The position numbers and the translations under genes were made by a program. 64,000 nucleotides of DNA from Leptospira soteropolitanensis. GTDB lineage: Bacteria; Spirochaetota; Leptospiria; Leptospirales; Leptospiraceae. This document shows positions 44,755-54,755 of the stretch, piece by piece. The stretch is from positions 1 to 64,000 of the forward strand of contig NZ_JAMQPN010000003.1 in assembly GCF_026151655.1 (NCBI RefSeq), given 5' to 3'. The notes below the pieces were generated by a model, which saw only the letters and a program-made list of their open reading frames with translations, was not told the origin of the DNA and did not search any database. The number at the start of each line of letters is the position of its first letter. Position 1 is the stretch's first letter.

Positions 44755-45179
44755 TTGGATTCACTAAATAAAGTTTGTAGTTCCGCAAGTTCAGAAGTTT
44801 GAGCACTAGTCAGATAGTTTTGATTGGATTCAAGGAACTTTAAGTCATCTTCTGCTTTTAACCTTTGAGATTGTTTGTATTCTGGCTTATGACTTACTTT
44901 TAAAACTATTTCACCTTTATAACCAGTATCACCATTTGCTTCCAAAATAATAGACCTAACACGTTTTAAATAGAGAGGAAGTAACTTCTCTATAGGAGCA
45001 TTTTTGGCATATTCGGACAGGGCAAAATTTAATAAGGTGATTTTTTTTCGATGGATCGTAGTTGCATCTGCCTTTGTCTCACAATCAGACAAACTAAGAC
45101 ATACAGGTTTGGAACTGGAATCAGCTAGTAACGGAAATCCAAAAACAAAGAATAGAGCAAGCAAAAGAATACGATTCAT
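44751..45179 (-). CDS. Secreted protein, unknown
   Basis: The 142-residue protein has a signal peptide (NRILLLALFFVFGFPLLA), a Cys pair (VCLSLSDCE) and a helical mature region (LLNFALSEYAKNAPIEKLLPLYLKRVRSII). The start at 45179 (ATG) is favoured; a TTG two codons earlier is possible. It is coupled to the small lipoprotein gene, and the two may work together in the envelope. Confidence 0.65.
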   Translation of the reverse strand: MNRILLLALFFVFGFPLLADSSSKPVCLSLSDCETKADATTIHRKKITLLNFALSEYAKNAPIEKLLPLYLKRVRSIILEANGDTGYKGEIVLKVSHKPEYKQSQRLKAEDDLKFLESNQNYLTSAQTSELAELQTLFSESK

Positions 45180-45271
45180 GAACAAATTTCATAGAGAATT
45201 CAAAAAAGAATCAAGCTTAAATCCAAAAGATAAATGTTTACAATGAGCAGGAATCAAAAAGGCTTAGGTAT

Positions 45272-46111
45272 ATGTTGCCAATTACTATTCACACAAAATT
45301 CCACTCTATAGAGGGGATTGAGTGGGGGAATCCGCATGGTGCACCGATCCTTGCCTTCCACGGCTGGCTTGACAACGCAAACAGCTTTGCTCCATTAGCA
45401 AAGTTTTTTCCAAATTACAGGTTCATTTCTATCGACTTCCCTGGTCATGGAAAATCCAGTCATAAACCAGAAAATACCGTATATTATTTTGCCGAATATG
45501 CACTAGAGGTTGTATCGATTGCCCAAGCACTCGGCTTAGAAGATTTTATTCTAATGGCACATTCAATGGGTGCCGCAGTATCTACGTTAGTGGCAGGGAC
45601 GAACTTATTAAAAATTAAAAAACTTGTATTAATCGAATCCCTGGGTCCTCTCACAAACCTCTCCGAATCAGCGCCAGATATACTTTCAGAAGCTATCAAA
45701 CAAATCTTACACCCCCGAGGCAAAAAAGAAACTTTCTTTCCTGATATGGAATCTGCAGTAAGTGTCAGAATGCGAGCTGGTGATATGAAAAAAGAATCGG
45801 CAGAAATTTTAATGGAGCGTGGCATTGAAAAAACCCACAAGGGACTAAAACCAAGAAGGGATTTAAGACTTCATTACAACTCATTTTTCCGTTATACCGA
45901 AGAACAGATTGTCTCTTTTTGTAGTCGTATAGACTGCAAAACATTATTAATATTAGGTGACAGATCAGGATTTCAAATAGCCGAAAAATATAAACACAGA
46001 AAAGACGCCGTAAAACACCTAACAGAAATAATTCTTCCCGGCGGTCACCATTTGCATATGGATTCCCCTGAAGAAGTATCAAACGTTATTATAGATTTTT
46101 TAGAAAGCTAA
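45272..46111 (+). CDS. Alpha/beta-hydrolase
   Basis: The 279-residue enzyme has the alpha/beta-hydrolase fold: oxyanion region FHGWLDNANSF, nucleophile S98 in AHSMGAAVS, and C-terminal catalytic His in LPGGHHLHMDSPEEV. The pattern is like serine-hydrolase-like (SERHL) proteins. The substrate is unknown. It begins the long plus-strand run to htpG; a 21-base gap separates it from the thioesterase. Confidence 0.88.
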   Translation: MLPITIHTKFHSIEGIEWGNPHGAPILAFHGWLDNANSFAPLAKFFPNYRFISIDFPGHGKSSHKPENTVYYFAEYALEVVSIAQALGLEDFILMAHSMGAAVSTLVAGTNLLKIKKLVLIESLGPLTNLSESAPDILSEAIKQILHPRGKKETFFPDMESAVSVRMRAGDMKKESAEILMERGIEKTHKGLKPRRDLRLHYNSFFRYTEEQIVSFCSRIDCKTLLILGDRSGFQIAEKYKHRKDAVKHLTEIILPGGHHLHMDSPEEVSNVIIDFLES

Positions 46112-46132
46112 TCACCAAACCAAGGATAATGA

Positions 46133-46675
46133 ATGAACCAACCTATAGAAAACCCATCCAGACACGGTTATGAAATCCACCATGATACATGTTTTGGCTG
46201 CGGAAAAGAAAACCCGCTCGGGCTAGTAGCGGACTTCACTTTTCATGATGAAACTGGAGAAGTCAATTTTACTTATAATTTTAAGAAATTGTATAATGGA
46301 GCACCCGGCTTCGTTCATGGCGGAATTCTTTCTACCGTACTAGATGAAGCGATGGGAGGACTTTGTTTTCATTTAGGTTATATCGTGATGACAGATACTA
46401 TGGGCTTTAAATTCCACAAAGCCACTCCAGTAGAAAAAGAATTACTCATCCGAGCATGGCCTATTAAAAAAGCGAAACGAAAAGTTTTTTTAGAATGTGA
46501 ACTTACATCTCTCGATCGAGAAATCTTATATGTAAAAGGGGAGGGGGCATTTCATATACTCCCGCCACGTTTTTTCTCTGATAAATTAACTGGAGGAAAA
46601 ATAGCGATTGCGAGTGAATTGCTAGCAGTAAATAAATTGAAACGCGCACATCTCTTTGATAGGATAGAAACATGA
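46133..46675 (+). CDS. PaaI-like acyl-CoA thioesterase
   Basis: The 180-residue hot-dog protein has CFGCGKENPLGL near the start and the active-site helix GFVHGGILSTVLDEAMGGLCFHLG, as in PaaI/YiiD-type thioesterases. It probably hydrolyses an acyl- or aryl-CoA. Its end overlaps the next gene by 4 bases. Confidence 0.85.
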   Translation: MNQPIENPSRHGYEIHHDTCFGCGKENPLGLVADFTFHDETGEVNFTYNFKKLYNGAPGFVHGGILSTVLDEAMGGLCFHLGYIVMTDTMGFKFHKATPVEKELLIRAWPIKKAKRKVFLECELTSLDREILYVKGEGAFHILPPRFFSDKLTGGKIAIASELLAVNKLKRAHLFDRIET

Positions 46676-47991
46676 AACTAAAACTTCTCTACTTAACCAT
46701 CTCAATACTGGTCATCCAATGTTCTGGTGCCTCCATAAAAGACGGGTCAGGCGACCAAGAATTCGAACTCAAATTTACCAAAGGCAAATGGATCAGAACA
46801 GAACGTTTCAAAAATTCCGGTGGAATCCGAGCCATTGGAGAAGTCAAAGCTGAATGCGGTGGTATTCCTTGCACTGAAGACCAAGTAGCAAAATTTGCTC
46901 CCGCAAAAATCAAATCACTCCCCAAACATGGCTCTTGGGAAGAATATATCCAATTCGAACAACCTGGGTCAACTGCAGAAAATCCAAAATATAAATCCAC
47001 ATTAGATCAAGTAGGAGAATATATTGATGGGAAAAAAACCGGAATTTGGAAAAAACCAGATCCAGAAAATCCACAAAGGTTTCTTGCAGAAACTCCTTGG
47101 GTTGACGGTAAAAAGGAAGGGATAGCAAAAACTTTTGATAAACAAGGCAATGTAACCTCAGAAACTACTTACGTGGATGATAAAAAAAATGGACCATACT
47201 ATCGAAAAAATAACAAAGGTGAGTGGGTAGAAAAAGGTTCTTTTAAAGAAAACGAAGAAGATGGTGAATGGATCTATTATTTCATCGGAGCAGATGGAAA
47301 CGGGATCAAAACAAAAGTTTCATACAACAACGGCCTTAAAAATGGGCAAGAAATAAACTACTATAAAGACGGCGCAGTAGAATCTCAAGGTTCTTACACA
47401 TCCGATGTACGTTCTGGTTTATGGAAAATGTTTGGACCAAAAGGGAATGTACTAGCCGAAGGAACATATTCCAAAAAAGAAAATTCAGAAAACTTAGATA
47501 TAAAATATGAAAGAACCGGAATCTGGAAGGAATACTATGCAGATGGAAAACTTTTTGGCATTGGACCAAGAAAACATACAAGAACCGGCGAATGGAAGTT
47601 TTACTATAAAAATGGGCAGATTGGTTACCAAGGGAATATGGCAAACGAAAGTATGTTGGAATCTGCTAAAGTATTTGATAACACAGGAAAAATTTTAGGA
47701 GAAGGAAAACTTTTCTTTTCACTTGTAAAAATTGATGAAGAAACACAAGATTTAAAACTTAATTACAAACCAAGTATTCCCTATACTTACTTTTATCCTT
47801 CAGGAAAAAAAAGAATGGTCATTCGTTCCACTGAAGATGCAACTGAATATTCTGAAGATGGAAGAGAATTAGGAAAAGGACCTGTGGAACCTCAAGGAAG
47901 AAAAATGGGCTGTTGGACCATTGGGGGAAAAACAGAATACTATATGATTGATAAACCGATGCCAAAAATGACTCAATCACAATGCAAATAA
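46672..47991 (+). CDS. MORN-repeat putative lipoprotein (YwqK-like)
   Basis: The 439-residue protein has a signal sequence with a possible lipobox (VIQC17). The rest is made of MORN-type repeats: GEYIDGKKTGIWKK, TPWVDGKKEGIAKTF, TYVDDKKNGPYY, VSYNNGLKNGQEINYYKDG, GSYTSDVRSGLWKMFGPKG. Such beta-hairpin repeats are common in surface or scaffold proteins. The role in this operon is unknown. It overlaps moxR by 10 bases. Confidence 0.8.
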   Translation: MKLKLLYLTISILVIQCSGASIKDGSGDQEFELKFTKGKWIRTERFKNSGGIRAIGEVKAECGGIPCTEDQVAKFAPAKIKSLPKHGSWEEYIQFEQPGSTAENPKYKSTLDQVGEYIDGKKTGIWKKPDPENPQRFLAETPWVDGKKEGIAKTFDKQGNVTSETTYVDDKKNGPYYRKNNKGEWVEKGSFKENEEDGEWIYYFIGADGNGIKTKVSYNNGLKNGQEINYYKDGAVESQGSYTSDVRSGLWKMFGPKGNVLAEGTYSKKENSENLDIKYERTGIWKEYYADGKLFGIGPRKHTRTGEWKFYYKNGQIGYQGNMANESMLESAKVFDNTGKILGEGKLFFSLVKIDEETQDLKLNYKPSIPYTYFYPSGKKRMVIRSTEDATEYSEDGRELGKGPVEPQGRKMGCWTIGGKTEYYMIDKPMPKMTQSQCK

Positions 47992-48962
47992 ACAAAGAAC
48001 AAATCAATGAAATCTCCGATCAAGTCAAGTCACTTAGATCGGAACTCTCTGAATCTATATCGGGAATGGATCATGTAATCCAATCTCTATTCGTTGGCCT
48101 TGTTGCCAACGGACACGTGTTACTCGAAGGAATGCCAGGACTTGCAAAAACACTCGTTGCCAAAAATTTAGCATCCATTATGGATGCTAAATTTTCACGG
48201 GTTCAATTCACGCCTGACCTGTTACCAGCAGACTTAACAGGCACTAATATATTTAATCCCAAAACTTCATCTTTCGAAATTCGAAAAGGTCCGATATTTG
48301 CAAATGTATTACTTGCTGACGAAATCAACAGAGCACCCGCAAAGGTTCAATCTGCATTGCTCCAATGTATGGAAGAAAGACAGGTATCAATTGCAGATCA
48401 AACCTTCGACCTAGAGTTACCATTTTTTGTTGTAGCAACTCAAAACCCAATTGACCAGGAAGGTACTTACCCACTTCCAGAGGCGCAACTTGATCGTTTT
48501 TTGTTTAAAGTGACTGTCACCTATCCATCATTTGACGACGAGCTGGCAATCTTACACCAACATGGAAATTTAAACTTTCCCAAGAAAAAACCAAATAAAA
48601 TAATACACCCAAAGGATATTCAAAAAATTTCGGAAATTTCAAACAAAGTCTTTATAGAACCAAAATTACAGAACTATATCGTAAGCCTTACAAGAAACAC
48701 AAGGCCAGAAACTACAATAGACAATGAATTAAAAACCTATATTCAACATGGAGTAAGTCCTAGGGCAAGCCTAGCTTTGCTGAAAGTCAGCAGAATCAAC
48801 GCATTGTTAGAAGGTCGCGATTTTGTGATCCCAGAAGATATACATCGGTTTTTCTCCGAAATCGTAAAACACAGACTCCACCTAACCATTGATGCAATCA
48901 GCGAGGACATCAGCACAGATTCCATTATCAAACGAATCTTATCTGTAACGGAAGTTCCATAG
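47982..48962 (+). CDS. MoxR-family AAA+ ATPase
   Basis: The 326-residue ATPase has Walker A GMPGLAKT and Walker B VLLADEINRAPAKVQSALLQCMEE, then ATQNPIDQEGTYPLPEAQLDRF, typical of MoxR. MoxR proteins act as chaperones for VWA-domain complexes. The next five genes encode such a complex (DUF58, a helper, BatA, BatB, BatD). Its stop touches the next start. Confidence 0.95.
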   Translation: MQINKEQINEISDQVKSLRSELSESISGMDHVIQSLFVGLVANGHVLLEGMPGLAKTLVAKNLASIMDAKFSRVQFTPDLLPADLTGTNIFNPKTSSFEIRKGPIFANVLLADEINRAPAKVQSALLQCMEERQVSIADQTFDLELPFFVVATQNPIDQEGTYPLPEAQLDRFLFKVTVTYPSFDDELAILHQHGNLNFPKKKPNKIIHPKDIQKISEISNKVFIEPKLQNYIVSLTRNTRPETTIDNELKTYIQHGVSPRASLALLKVSRINALLEGRDFVIPEDIHRFFSEIVKHRLHLTIDAISEDISTDSIIKRILSVTEVP

Positions 48963-49781
48963 ATGTTATCTCCAGAGTTAAAAAGATTACTCCAGGTATT
49001 ACAATGGGAAACTAAAAAGAGATTCTCTTCCACTAGACAAGGCATCATAACAATGTCAGAAAAGGGAAGAGGGCTTGATTTCAAAGAAGTCAGAAACTAT
49101 CATTTAGGAGACGATATACGTTATATCGATTGGAATGTAACATCCAGAACAGGCGAGTTATACACAAAAGAATTCTATGAGGAACGTGACGCTCCCATCA
49201 TAATTTTTTTAGACTTAAGCAACTCACTCAGTGGTTCAAAGAAAGAATCTGCATTCCAAATGGCACTCTTTTTATCTCTCTTCCACGTAAAAATAGGGAA
49301 TCGCGTTTTACTCATCAGCTTTTCAAGCAATCAAAAATCTTCCGCTAACTGGCTCAGAACAGAATCCGAAGTTTTTTTAATCTTTACAAAGGTAACCAAA
49401 CAAACTGGCGGTGACGAGACAAATTATGAAGAAGCATACCAATATGCATTTAAGCTCTATCCGAAATTTGCAGTTAGTTATTGGATTTCTGATTTTAATC
49501 AATTTTCGGCTTATCTAAAGAACAATAAGGTTCCAAAAATTTGGGAACAAGCAGGCATTTGGATCGAAGACGAATTAGAGATAATACAATATCCAACTTG
49601 GTTTAAGTTTTTCGGGAAAATTTCGGAAGAAAAAATCAGCTTTTGCAGCCTAGAGAATACATATGAAAAAGACTTAAAAGCCGCAAAAACTTTTTTTGGA
49701 CAAAACTTAGTTCGCATCAATCCTAAAGCAAAACTTTCCAATCAGATCCTACCCTTATTCAAAGCAAAACGAAATGGCTAA
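48963..49781 (+). CDS. DUF58-domain protein of the Bat operon
   Basis: The 272-residue protein has the DUF58 signature GRGLDFKEVRNYHLGDDIRYIDWNVTSRTGELYTKEFYEERD, followed by a VWA-like region IIIFLDLSNSLSGS. It is a regular partner of MoxR. No membrane segment is seen. It overlaps the following gene by 8 bases. Confidence 0.92.
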   Translation: MLSPELKRLLQVLQWETKKRFSSTRQGIITMSEKGRGLDFKEVRNYHLGDDIRYIDWNVTSRTGELYTKEFYEERDAPIIIFLDLSNSLSGSKKESAFQMALFLSLFHVKIGNRVLLISFSSNQKSSANWLRTESEVFLIFTKVTKQTGGDETNYEEAYQYAFKLYPKFAVSYWISDFNQFSAYLKNNKVPKIWEQAGIWIEDELEIIQYPTWFKFFGKISEEKISFCSLENTYEKDLKAAKTFFGQNLVRINPKAKLSNQILPLFKAKRNG

Positions 49782-50613
49782 ATACATTACATTATTTTTC
49801 CTAACAACCATTTCCATTTATGCATTACCGAAAGAATCAGTTACAGAGAACGATATTTATGTTGGTGATACCGTTCATTATCAAATCGAATTAACAGATT
49901 CCGATGAACATAGTTTAGATGCCACAGAAGGCGAAGTTTATGATGACGACACCGTACCTTCTTTCAAGATTTTTAATATTGTTAAAGAAAAATCAAAACT
50001 AAAAACATCAATTATCTTTTATAAACCTGGAGATTATACAATTCCCGTCACTTGGAAAAAAAACGACGAACCCATGAAATCCACTCTAACGCTCAAGGTA
50101 AAATCTCAACTACTAGGTAATGAAACTGATATTGAAGACATTGAGCCACCGATCAATTTCTCGGGACCATATTTTTTTCGTTTATTCATAATTCTTTTGA
50201 TAACCGCAATAAATATTTATCTATTATACGCTCTATACATCTATTGGAAATCAAAACCAAAAGTAGTAGATGCTCTCTGGGAAAAACAACCAACTTTAGA
50301 AGAAAAAACCAAACGACTTCATAACCTAGAAACCTATTTGCAGACGAATAAAATCTCTGAAAAAAAATTAGCGTTTAAAATCAGCGAATATCTAAAAGAA
50401 GCATTCTCAAAAAAATTAGGACAAAACTTATTAGGGAAAACAGATTCTGAATTTTTAGCAGAGTTATTTGACAGAACTCATATAAACGATTCTATTCTCA
50501 GGGAATTGCGAATATACTTTAGAAAGACAAAGTATGATGAAAATATAGCTGAAATAAGCAAAGAACAAGCAGTAGCTATTTGGGAAAAAATCAAACAGGA
50601 TTTTGGACTATAA
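49774..50613 (+). CDS. Membrane protein of the Bat operon (DUF4381/BatD-related)
   Basis: The 279-residue protein has a signal peptide (YITLFFLTTISIYAL), a beta-rich periplasmic domain beginning VTENDIYVGDTVHYQIEL, one membrane helix at about 133-152 and a cytoplasmic helical tail (LAFKISEYLKEAFSKKLGQNLLGKTDSEFLAEL). The tail is like that of DUF4381 proteins found between DUF58 and VWA genes. It is probably part of the Bat membrane complex. Confidence 0.75.
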   Translation: MAKYITLFFLTTISIYALPKESVTENDIYVGDTVHYQIELTDSDEHSLDATEGEVYDDDTVPSFKIFNIVKEKSKLKTSIIFYKPGDYTIPVTWKKNDEPMKSTLTLKVKSQLLGNETDIEDIEPPINFSGPYFFRLFIILLITAINIYLLYALYIYWKSKPKVVDALWEKQPTLEEKTKRLHNLETYLQTNKISEKKLAFKISEYLKEAFSKKLGQNLLGKTDSEFLAELFDRTHINDSILRELRIYFRKTKYDENIAEISKEQAVAIWEKIKQDFGL

Positions 50614-50615
50614 TT

Positions 50616-51569
50616 ATGGACCAATTCCAAAGACCTTACCTATTACTATTGATTCTCCCATTTCTCTTGCTGGCGCTTTATCAATGGCGAAAAAAACCGA
50701 TTGGATCTGTCTTGCTGATCCAATCGGATCGATTTCGATCGCAAAACAACAATTTCTTTTTAAGAACCAAGATTCCGTTCTTAAAAATCACAGAATTTCT
50801 CATTTATGTGGCAAGTATATTCCTTATCATTGCTGCAGCAGGTCCAGGTAAAAAATATCATCTAATGCCCGATATAACGAATGGAATCGACATCATGATT
50901 GCGTTAGACATTTCTGGTTCGATGGTTAATTCCTATGATTTTTTACCAAAAAATAGACTAACAGTGTCGAAAGAACTACTAAGGGACTTTATCAAGAAAA
51001 GAGTATCTGATCGCATAGGAATTGTACTCTTTGCGGGGGCAGCATACCTTCAATCTCCTTTATCAAACGACAGATATGCATTAGACGAGCTGATCGCAGA
51101 AGCTTCCGATGAAGACATATCTGAACAAGGCACTGCTGTTGGTGATGCATTAGTATTGTCAACTTACAGGCTCAAAGACTCCGCAGCAAAATCAAAAATC
51201 ATTATCCTCCTAACAGATGGAGTGTCAAATACCGGAAAACTTGACCCAGAGACTGCCTCTCAAGCAGCCAAAGCTTTTGGGATTAAAGTATATTGCATAG
51301 GGATTGGAAAAGAACAAGGCCAATACGAAGTGAATTATGAATCATTAGAAGAAATCTCACAAAACACGAGTGGTAGATTTTTCCGTGCAGAATCTCCAGA
51401 AGTACTACAAGAAGTTCTGAATGAAATTAATGGTCTAGAGAGAGTAGAACTCCCTTCAAAACCAATGGAAATACAGGAAACGAATTTTCCTACGGCGTTA
51501 TCCTATTTCTTCGGTTTACTGGGAATTGTTGGTCTTTTTATGTTTTATCCACTTACGGAAAAGTTATGA
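50616..51569 (+). CDS. batA: BatA, membrane VWA-domain protein
   Basis: The 317-residue protein has two N-terminal membrane helices, a VWA domain with intact metal-site motif DISGSMVNS, GTAVGDAL and LLTDGVSNTG, and a C-terminal helix (ALSYFFGLLGIVGLFMFY). The ATG at 50616 is chosen over an upstream ATG inside the preceding gene because it starts the first helix. Bat proteins were first named for aerotolerance in Bacteroides; in Leptospira the role is uncertain. It overlaps batB by 4 bases. Confidence 0.92.
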   Translation: MDQFQRPYLLLLILPFLLLALYQWRKKPIGSVLLIQSDRFRSQNNNFFLRTKIPFLKITEFLIYVASIFLIIAAAGPGKKYHLMPDITNGIDIMIALDISGSMVNSYDFLPKNRLTVSKELLRDFIKKRVSDRIGIVLFAGAAYLQSPLSNDRYALDELIAEASDEDISEQGTAVGDALVLSTYRLKDSAAKSKIIILLTDGVSNTGKLDPETASQAAKAFGIKVYCIGIGKEQGQYEVNYESLEEISQNTSGRFFRAESPEVLQEVLNEINGLERVELPSKPMEIQETNFPTALSYFFGLLGIVGLFMFYPLTEKL

Positions 51570-53197
51570 CAAATTTAAATCTTATCGCAACAGTTGCTCT
51601 GCTTTGTATTTTCATTTGGATCCTTGTCTTCTCCTTAAAGTTATATATCAATGTAAAAGCCAATCTATTTAAAGAAAAACATCCAAATTTAAAAAATAGA
51701 ATCTATACAAGTAATACAAAAATATATGTTTTGAGAATACTTTCCTTCCTACTTGCACTTTTTTTTGCATTTTATTCTCTGTTTAAGACAAAATCCACAG
51801 AAGTTGAATCTCTCAAAGAATTTGAATCCGCAGACATCATGTTTGTTGTCGATGTGAGTTTATCAATGAATGCAATAGATGTTAAACCAAGTCGACTCAA
51901 ACGATTCCAAGACTTAGCATTAAGAATTCTACCTTGTCTCAAAGGAAATAGGGTAGGAATTGTCGTTTTTGCAGGTCAATCTTTTTCTTTTTGCCCATTA
52001 ACCTCCGATATTTCAGCCGTATCCGACTATATACAAGCATTAGGTGTTGAAATGGTTGGTGCAAAAGGAACAGACCTTGCAGTAGCTCTAGAGAGAGTAA
52101 ACAAAATCAGAAAAAAAAATAACAATATATCCTCGCAAATAACTATAGTTGTTTCTGACGGAGAGGACCATGAAAACCAAAACCTTCCATCTATCGGAGG
52201 GGAGGTGATGGTATGGGGAATTGGTACTCCAGAAGGCGGCTACATTGAATACCGCGATCCAGGAACTGGCAAAGGAGGTTATGTGACTTTGGATGCTGGT
52301 ATATCAGATTCACCTATGACACCAAATCTAGTGATTTCCAAAATGAATATTGAAAAACTAAAAGCCATAGCCGAACAAAATGATGGAAGTTATTATGATG
52401 TTTCTTTCGAAGCCGAGGGAGCCTATGCTCTTCTTGATACAATACAATCTATCAAAAAAAAGAAAATTCAAAGCGTTGAGCGTTTCAAGAACGAAGATGG
52501 TGCACATCCATTTTTAATCGCAGCGATTGGCTTCCTGTTATTAGAACGAGTCCTAACCTTTTTTATGCAAAAAATACCAACTAACATTTACTTAGTCCTG
52601 CTGCTACTGATCTCTATAGGTTGGGGTAGGCTTGAAGCCTGGGAACTCGACCCAGGAGGGAATTCTATCGAACGAGGCGTAAAATCTTATCACAATAAAA
52701 ATTTTAACGAAAGCAAAAAGGAATTTGATAAGGCAAAAGAATACATCAAAGATGATCCAAAACTGTTCTATAATGAATCTGCAACAGCCTACCAATTAGG
52801 ACAATATAAAGAAGCCAAGGAACTTTCAGAAAAAATTCTAGCTCATCCAAAAGCCGATCAAGAACTAAAAGCAAAAGCAAATTTTAACCTAGGAAATATT
52901 TATGCTAGATTAGGGGACAAAAAGAACGCATTAAAATCATATACTGATACTTTAAGAATCGATCCAGACCATCTTGCGGCTAAAAAAAACATAGAACACC
53001 TGACCAAAAAAAAGGAACAAGCACCTAATCAAAATCCAAAGAACAACGAATCAAACCAAGAGCCTCCGCAAAATAACAAACAAAAAAAACCGGAAGAAGA
53101 TAAGTCTGATGCAGAAAGAATTTTGGAACCTTTCTCACAGGACACAATTTTAAAAAATAAAAAGGGAGGTTCTTTTGATAATGAAAAATTCTGGTAA
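51566..53197 (+). CDS. batB: BatB with C-terminal TPR region (BatB-BatC fusion)
   Basis: The 543-residue protein has two N-terminal membrane helices, a VWA domain (metal site DVSLSMNA, VVSDGEDHE), further helices at about 315-350, then a periplasmic TPR region (NSIERGVKSYHNKNFNESKKEFDKAKEYI, LFYNESATAYQLGQYKEAKELSEKI, ANFNLGNIYARLGDKKNALKSYTDTLRIDP). The tail is Lys/Asn/Gln rich. In other bacteria the TPR protein BatC is separate, so this is a fused form. Confidence 0.92.
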   Translation: MTNLNLIATVALLCIFIWILVFSLKLYINVKANLFKEKHPNLKNRIYTSNTKIYVLRILSFLLALFFAFYSLFKTKSTEVESLKEFESADIMFVVDVSLSMNAIDVKPSRLKRFQDLALRILPCLKGNRVGIVVFAGQSFSFCPLTSDISAVSDYIQALGVEMVGAKGTDLAVALERVNKIRKKNNNISSQITIVVSDGEDHENQNLPSIGGEVMVWGIGTPEGGYIEYRDPGTGKGGYVTLDAGISDSPMTPNLVISKMNIEKLKAIAEQNDGSYYDVSFEAEGAYALLDTIQSIKKKKIQSVERFKNEDGAHPFLIAAIGFLLLERVLTFFMQKIPTNIYLVLLLLISIGWGRLEAWELDPGGNSIERGVKSYHNKNFNESKKEFDKAKEYIKDDPKLFYNESATAYQLGQYKEAKELSEKILAHPKADQELKAKANFNLGNIYARLGDKKNALKSYTDTLRIDPDHLAAKKNIEHLTKKKEQAPNQNPKNNESNQEPPQNNKQKKPEEDKSDAERILEPFSQDTILKNKKGGSFDNEKFW

Positions 53198-54752
53198 ACT
53201 TATACTTTTCTTTGTTCTGTTTTATCTTATTCCATTTAAAAAAGTCCTTTCTGCCGATGTAGAATTCAATTTATACCCTAACGAGTTTTCTCTTGGGGAA
53301 CATGCAAAACTAGAGGTGAGAGCTCATGGAGACAAACCTTTCCGAGCTGTTAAAACTAATATTATACTAAATGGTGTGCATATTCAATTTTCTGGCAGTG
53401 GAACAGAAACTCAAATCATCAATTTTAAAGTAACCAAATCACAAATACTAAACTTCCATGTTTACACAGAAGCAGAGGGGACATTTAAACTTCCAGAAAT
53501 ATCAGTTGAATACGATCACAAAACCTATACATCTCCACCAATCTCTTTTAAAGTCAGCAAAAAAAACAAACAATCACAAAACCAATGGTTGAGTCCATTC
53601 CCATTTGATATAGAAGATGACTCATCACCAGAATCCCCAGAAGTATCTTTTCATACAAACAAATCCGTCTTTTACAAAGGGGAGCCAATCGTAGGTTATT
53701 TCGTATTGTACTACAATGGATATAGACAACCATTTCTCGAAAGAGATCCGAACCAATCCATTTCCTTTCCCTATTTTCTTTCGGAGACTTTAAAACAAGT
53801 TTCCGTACAAATTGAACCAGAAGTAATCAGAAACAATCACTTAAGAAAAACACTCGTTTATGATAAAGAAATATATGGTCTAACTGGCATTAAAGCAGGA
53901 AGGTTCCAGATCGGGAAAACCAAATTTATCACAGGAGACAGTCTTCGTTTCAACTCGTTACAAGAGACAGTTAACACAAATCCTGTAACAGTCACAGTCC
54001 TGGAACTGCCCTCAAACAAACCGAAAGAATTCACAGGAGCAATTGGAAACTTCAAAATTAGTCTAACTGACTTTCCAAAGACAGTCCACAAGGGAGAAAC
54101 AGCTTATTATGAAATCACCATTGAAGGAGAAGGCGGGTATGAAGGTATATCTCCATCATCAATGCAGAATCCAAAAGTTCAAGTCATCTCACAGAACAGG
54201 ACAAAAACTTTCCGGAAACTAGACTCGGGTGAATATGGATTTTACTCCGTAGTAAAAATTCTTTACGGACACCAAACTGATTTGCCAGGGAAGCTGCAAA
54301 TTGAGCCATACCATTTTAGTTTTTTTTCATTAAACGAAAAACAATATAAATCTCTGGCTCTAACATTTCCTGAAATTTCCGTACTTCCAGAGAAAAAAAA
54401 ATCTCCAGAAACACCAAAATCGGGTTCAAAATCCGGAAGTAGTCCATCGATTTTAGCTTTAGTTTTGATTGCGGTTTTTGGCATTCTCTCCTATGTAGGT
54501 TATAAACGATTTTCGTTTAGCAGAAAGTCAAATATGTATTTAGAGATGGTTAGATCTTTTGGAAAAAAGAGAAACATTTTTCTCGCAGACTATTTAGAAA
54601 AAAAAGGGATCCAGAAAGCGGATACAGAATTTTTGGTAACCCTTCTTAACGATTCAGATAAACTAACCCCAGAAAAAACTTTTAAGAATTTATCCGAACA
54701 AGAAAGAACAAAAGTCTTATTATTAAATAAGCAATTAAAAAACAAGGAGTAA
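53181..54752 (+). CDS. batD: BatD-like membrane protein
   Basis: The protein (523 residues from the ATG at 53181) has a signal peptide, several Ig-like beta domains (VEFNLYPNEFSLGEHAKLEVRAHG, FYKGEPIVGYFVLYYNG, FPKTVHKGETAYYEITIEG), a membrane helix near residue 430 (SILALVLIAVFGILSYVGY) and a cytoplasmic tail of about 75 residues. This is the BatD layout. GGGAGGT precedes both this ATG and a TTG two codons earlier. It overlaps batB by 17 bases. Confidence 0.9.
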   Translation: MKNSGKLILFFVLFYLIPFKKVLSADVEFNLYPNEFSLGEHAKLEVRAHGDKPFRAVKTNIILNGVHIQFSGSGTETQIINFKVTKSQILNFHVYTEAEGTFKLPEISVEYDHKTYTSPPISFKVSKKNKQSQNQWLSPFPFDIEDDSSPESPEVSFHTNKSVFYKGEPIVGYFVLYYNGYRQPFLERDPNQSISFPYFLSETLKQVSVQIEPEVIRNNHLRKTLVYDKEIYGLTGIKAGRFQIGKTKFITGDSLRFNSLQETVNTNPVTVTVLELPSNKPKEFTGAIGNFKISLTDFPKTVHKGETAYYEITIEGEGGYEGISPSSMQNPKVQVISQNRTKTFRKLDSGEYGFYSVVKILYGHQTDLPGKLQIEPYHFSFFSLNEKQYKSLALTFPEISVLPEKKKSPETPKSGSKSGSSPSILALVLIAVFGILSYVGYKRFSFSRKSNMYLEMVRSFGKKRNIFLADYLEKKGIQKADTEFLVTLLNDSDKLTPEKTFKNLSEQERTKVLLLNKQLKNKE

Positions 54753-54755
54753 CAT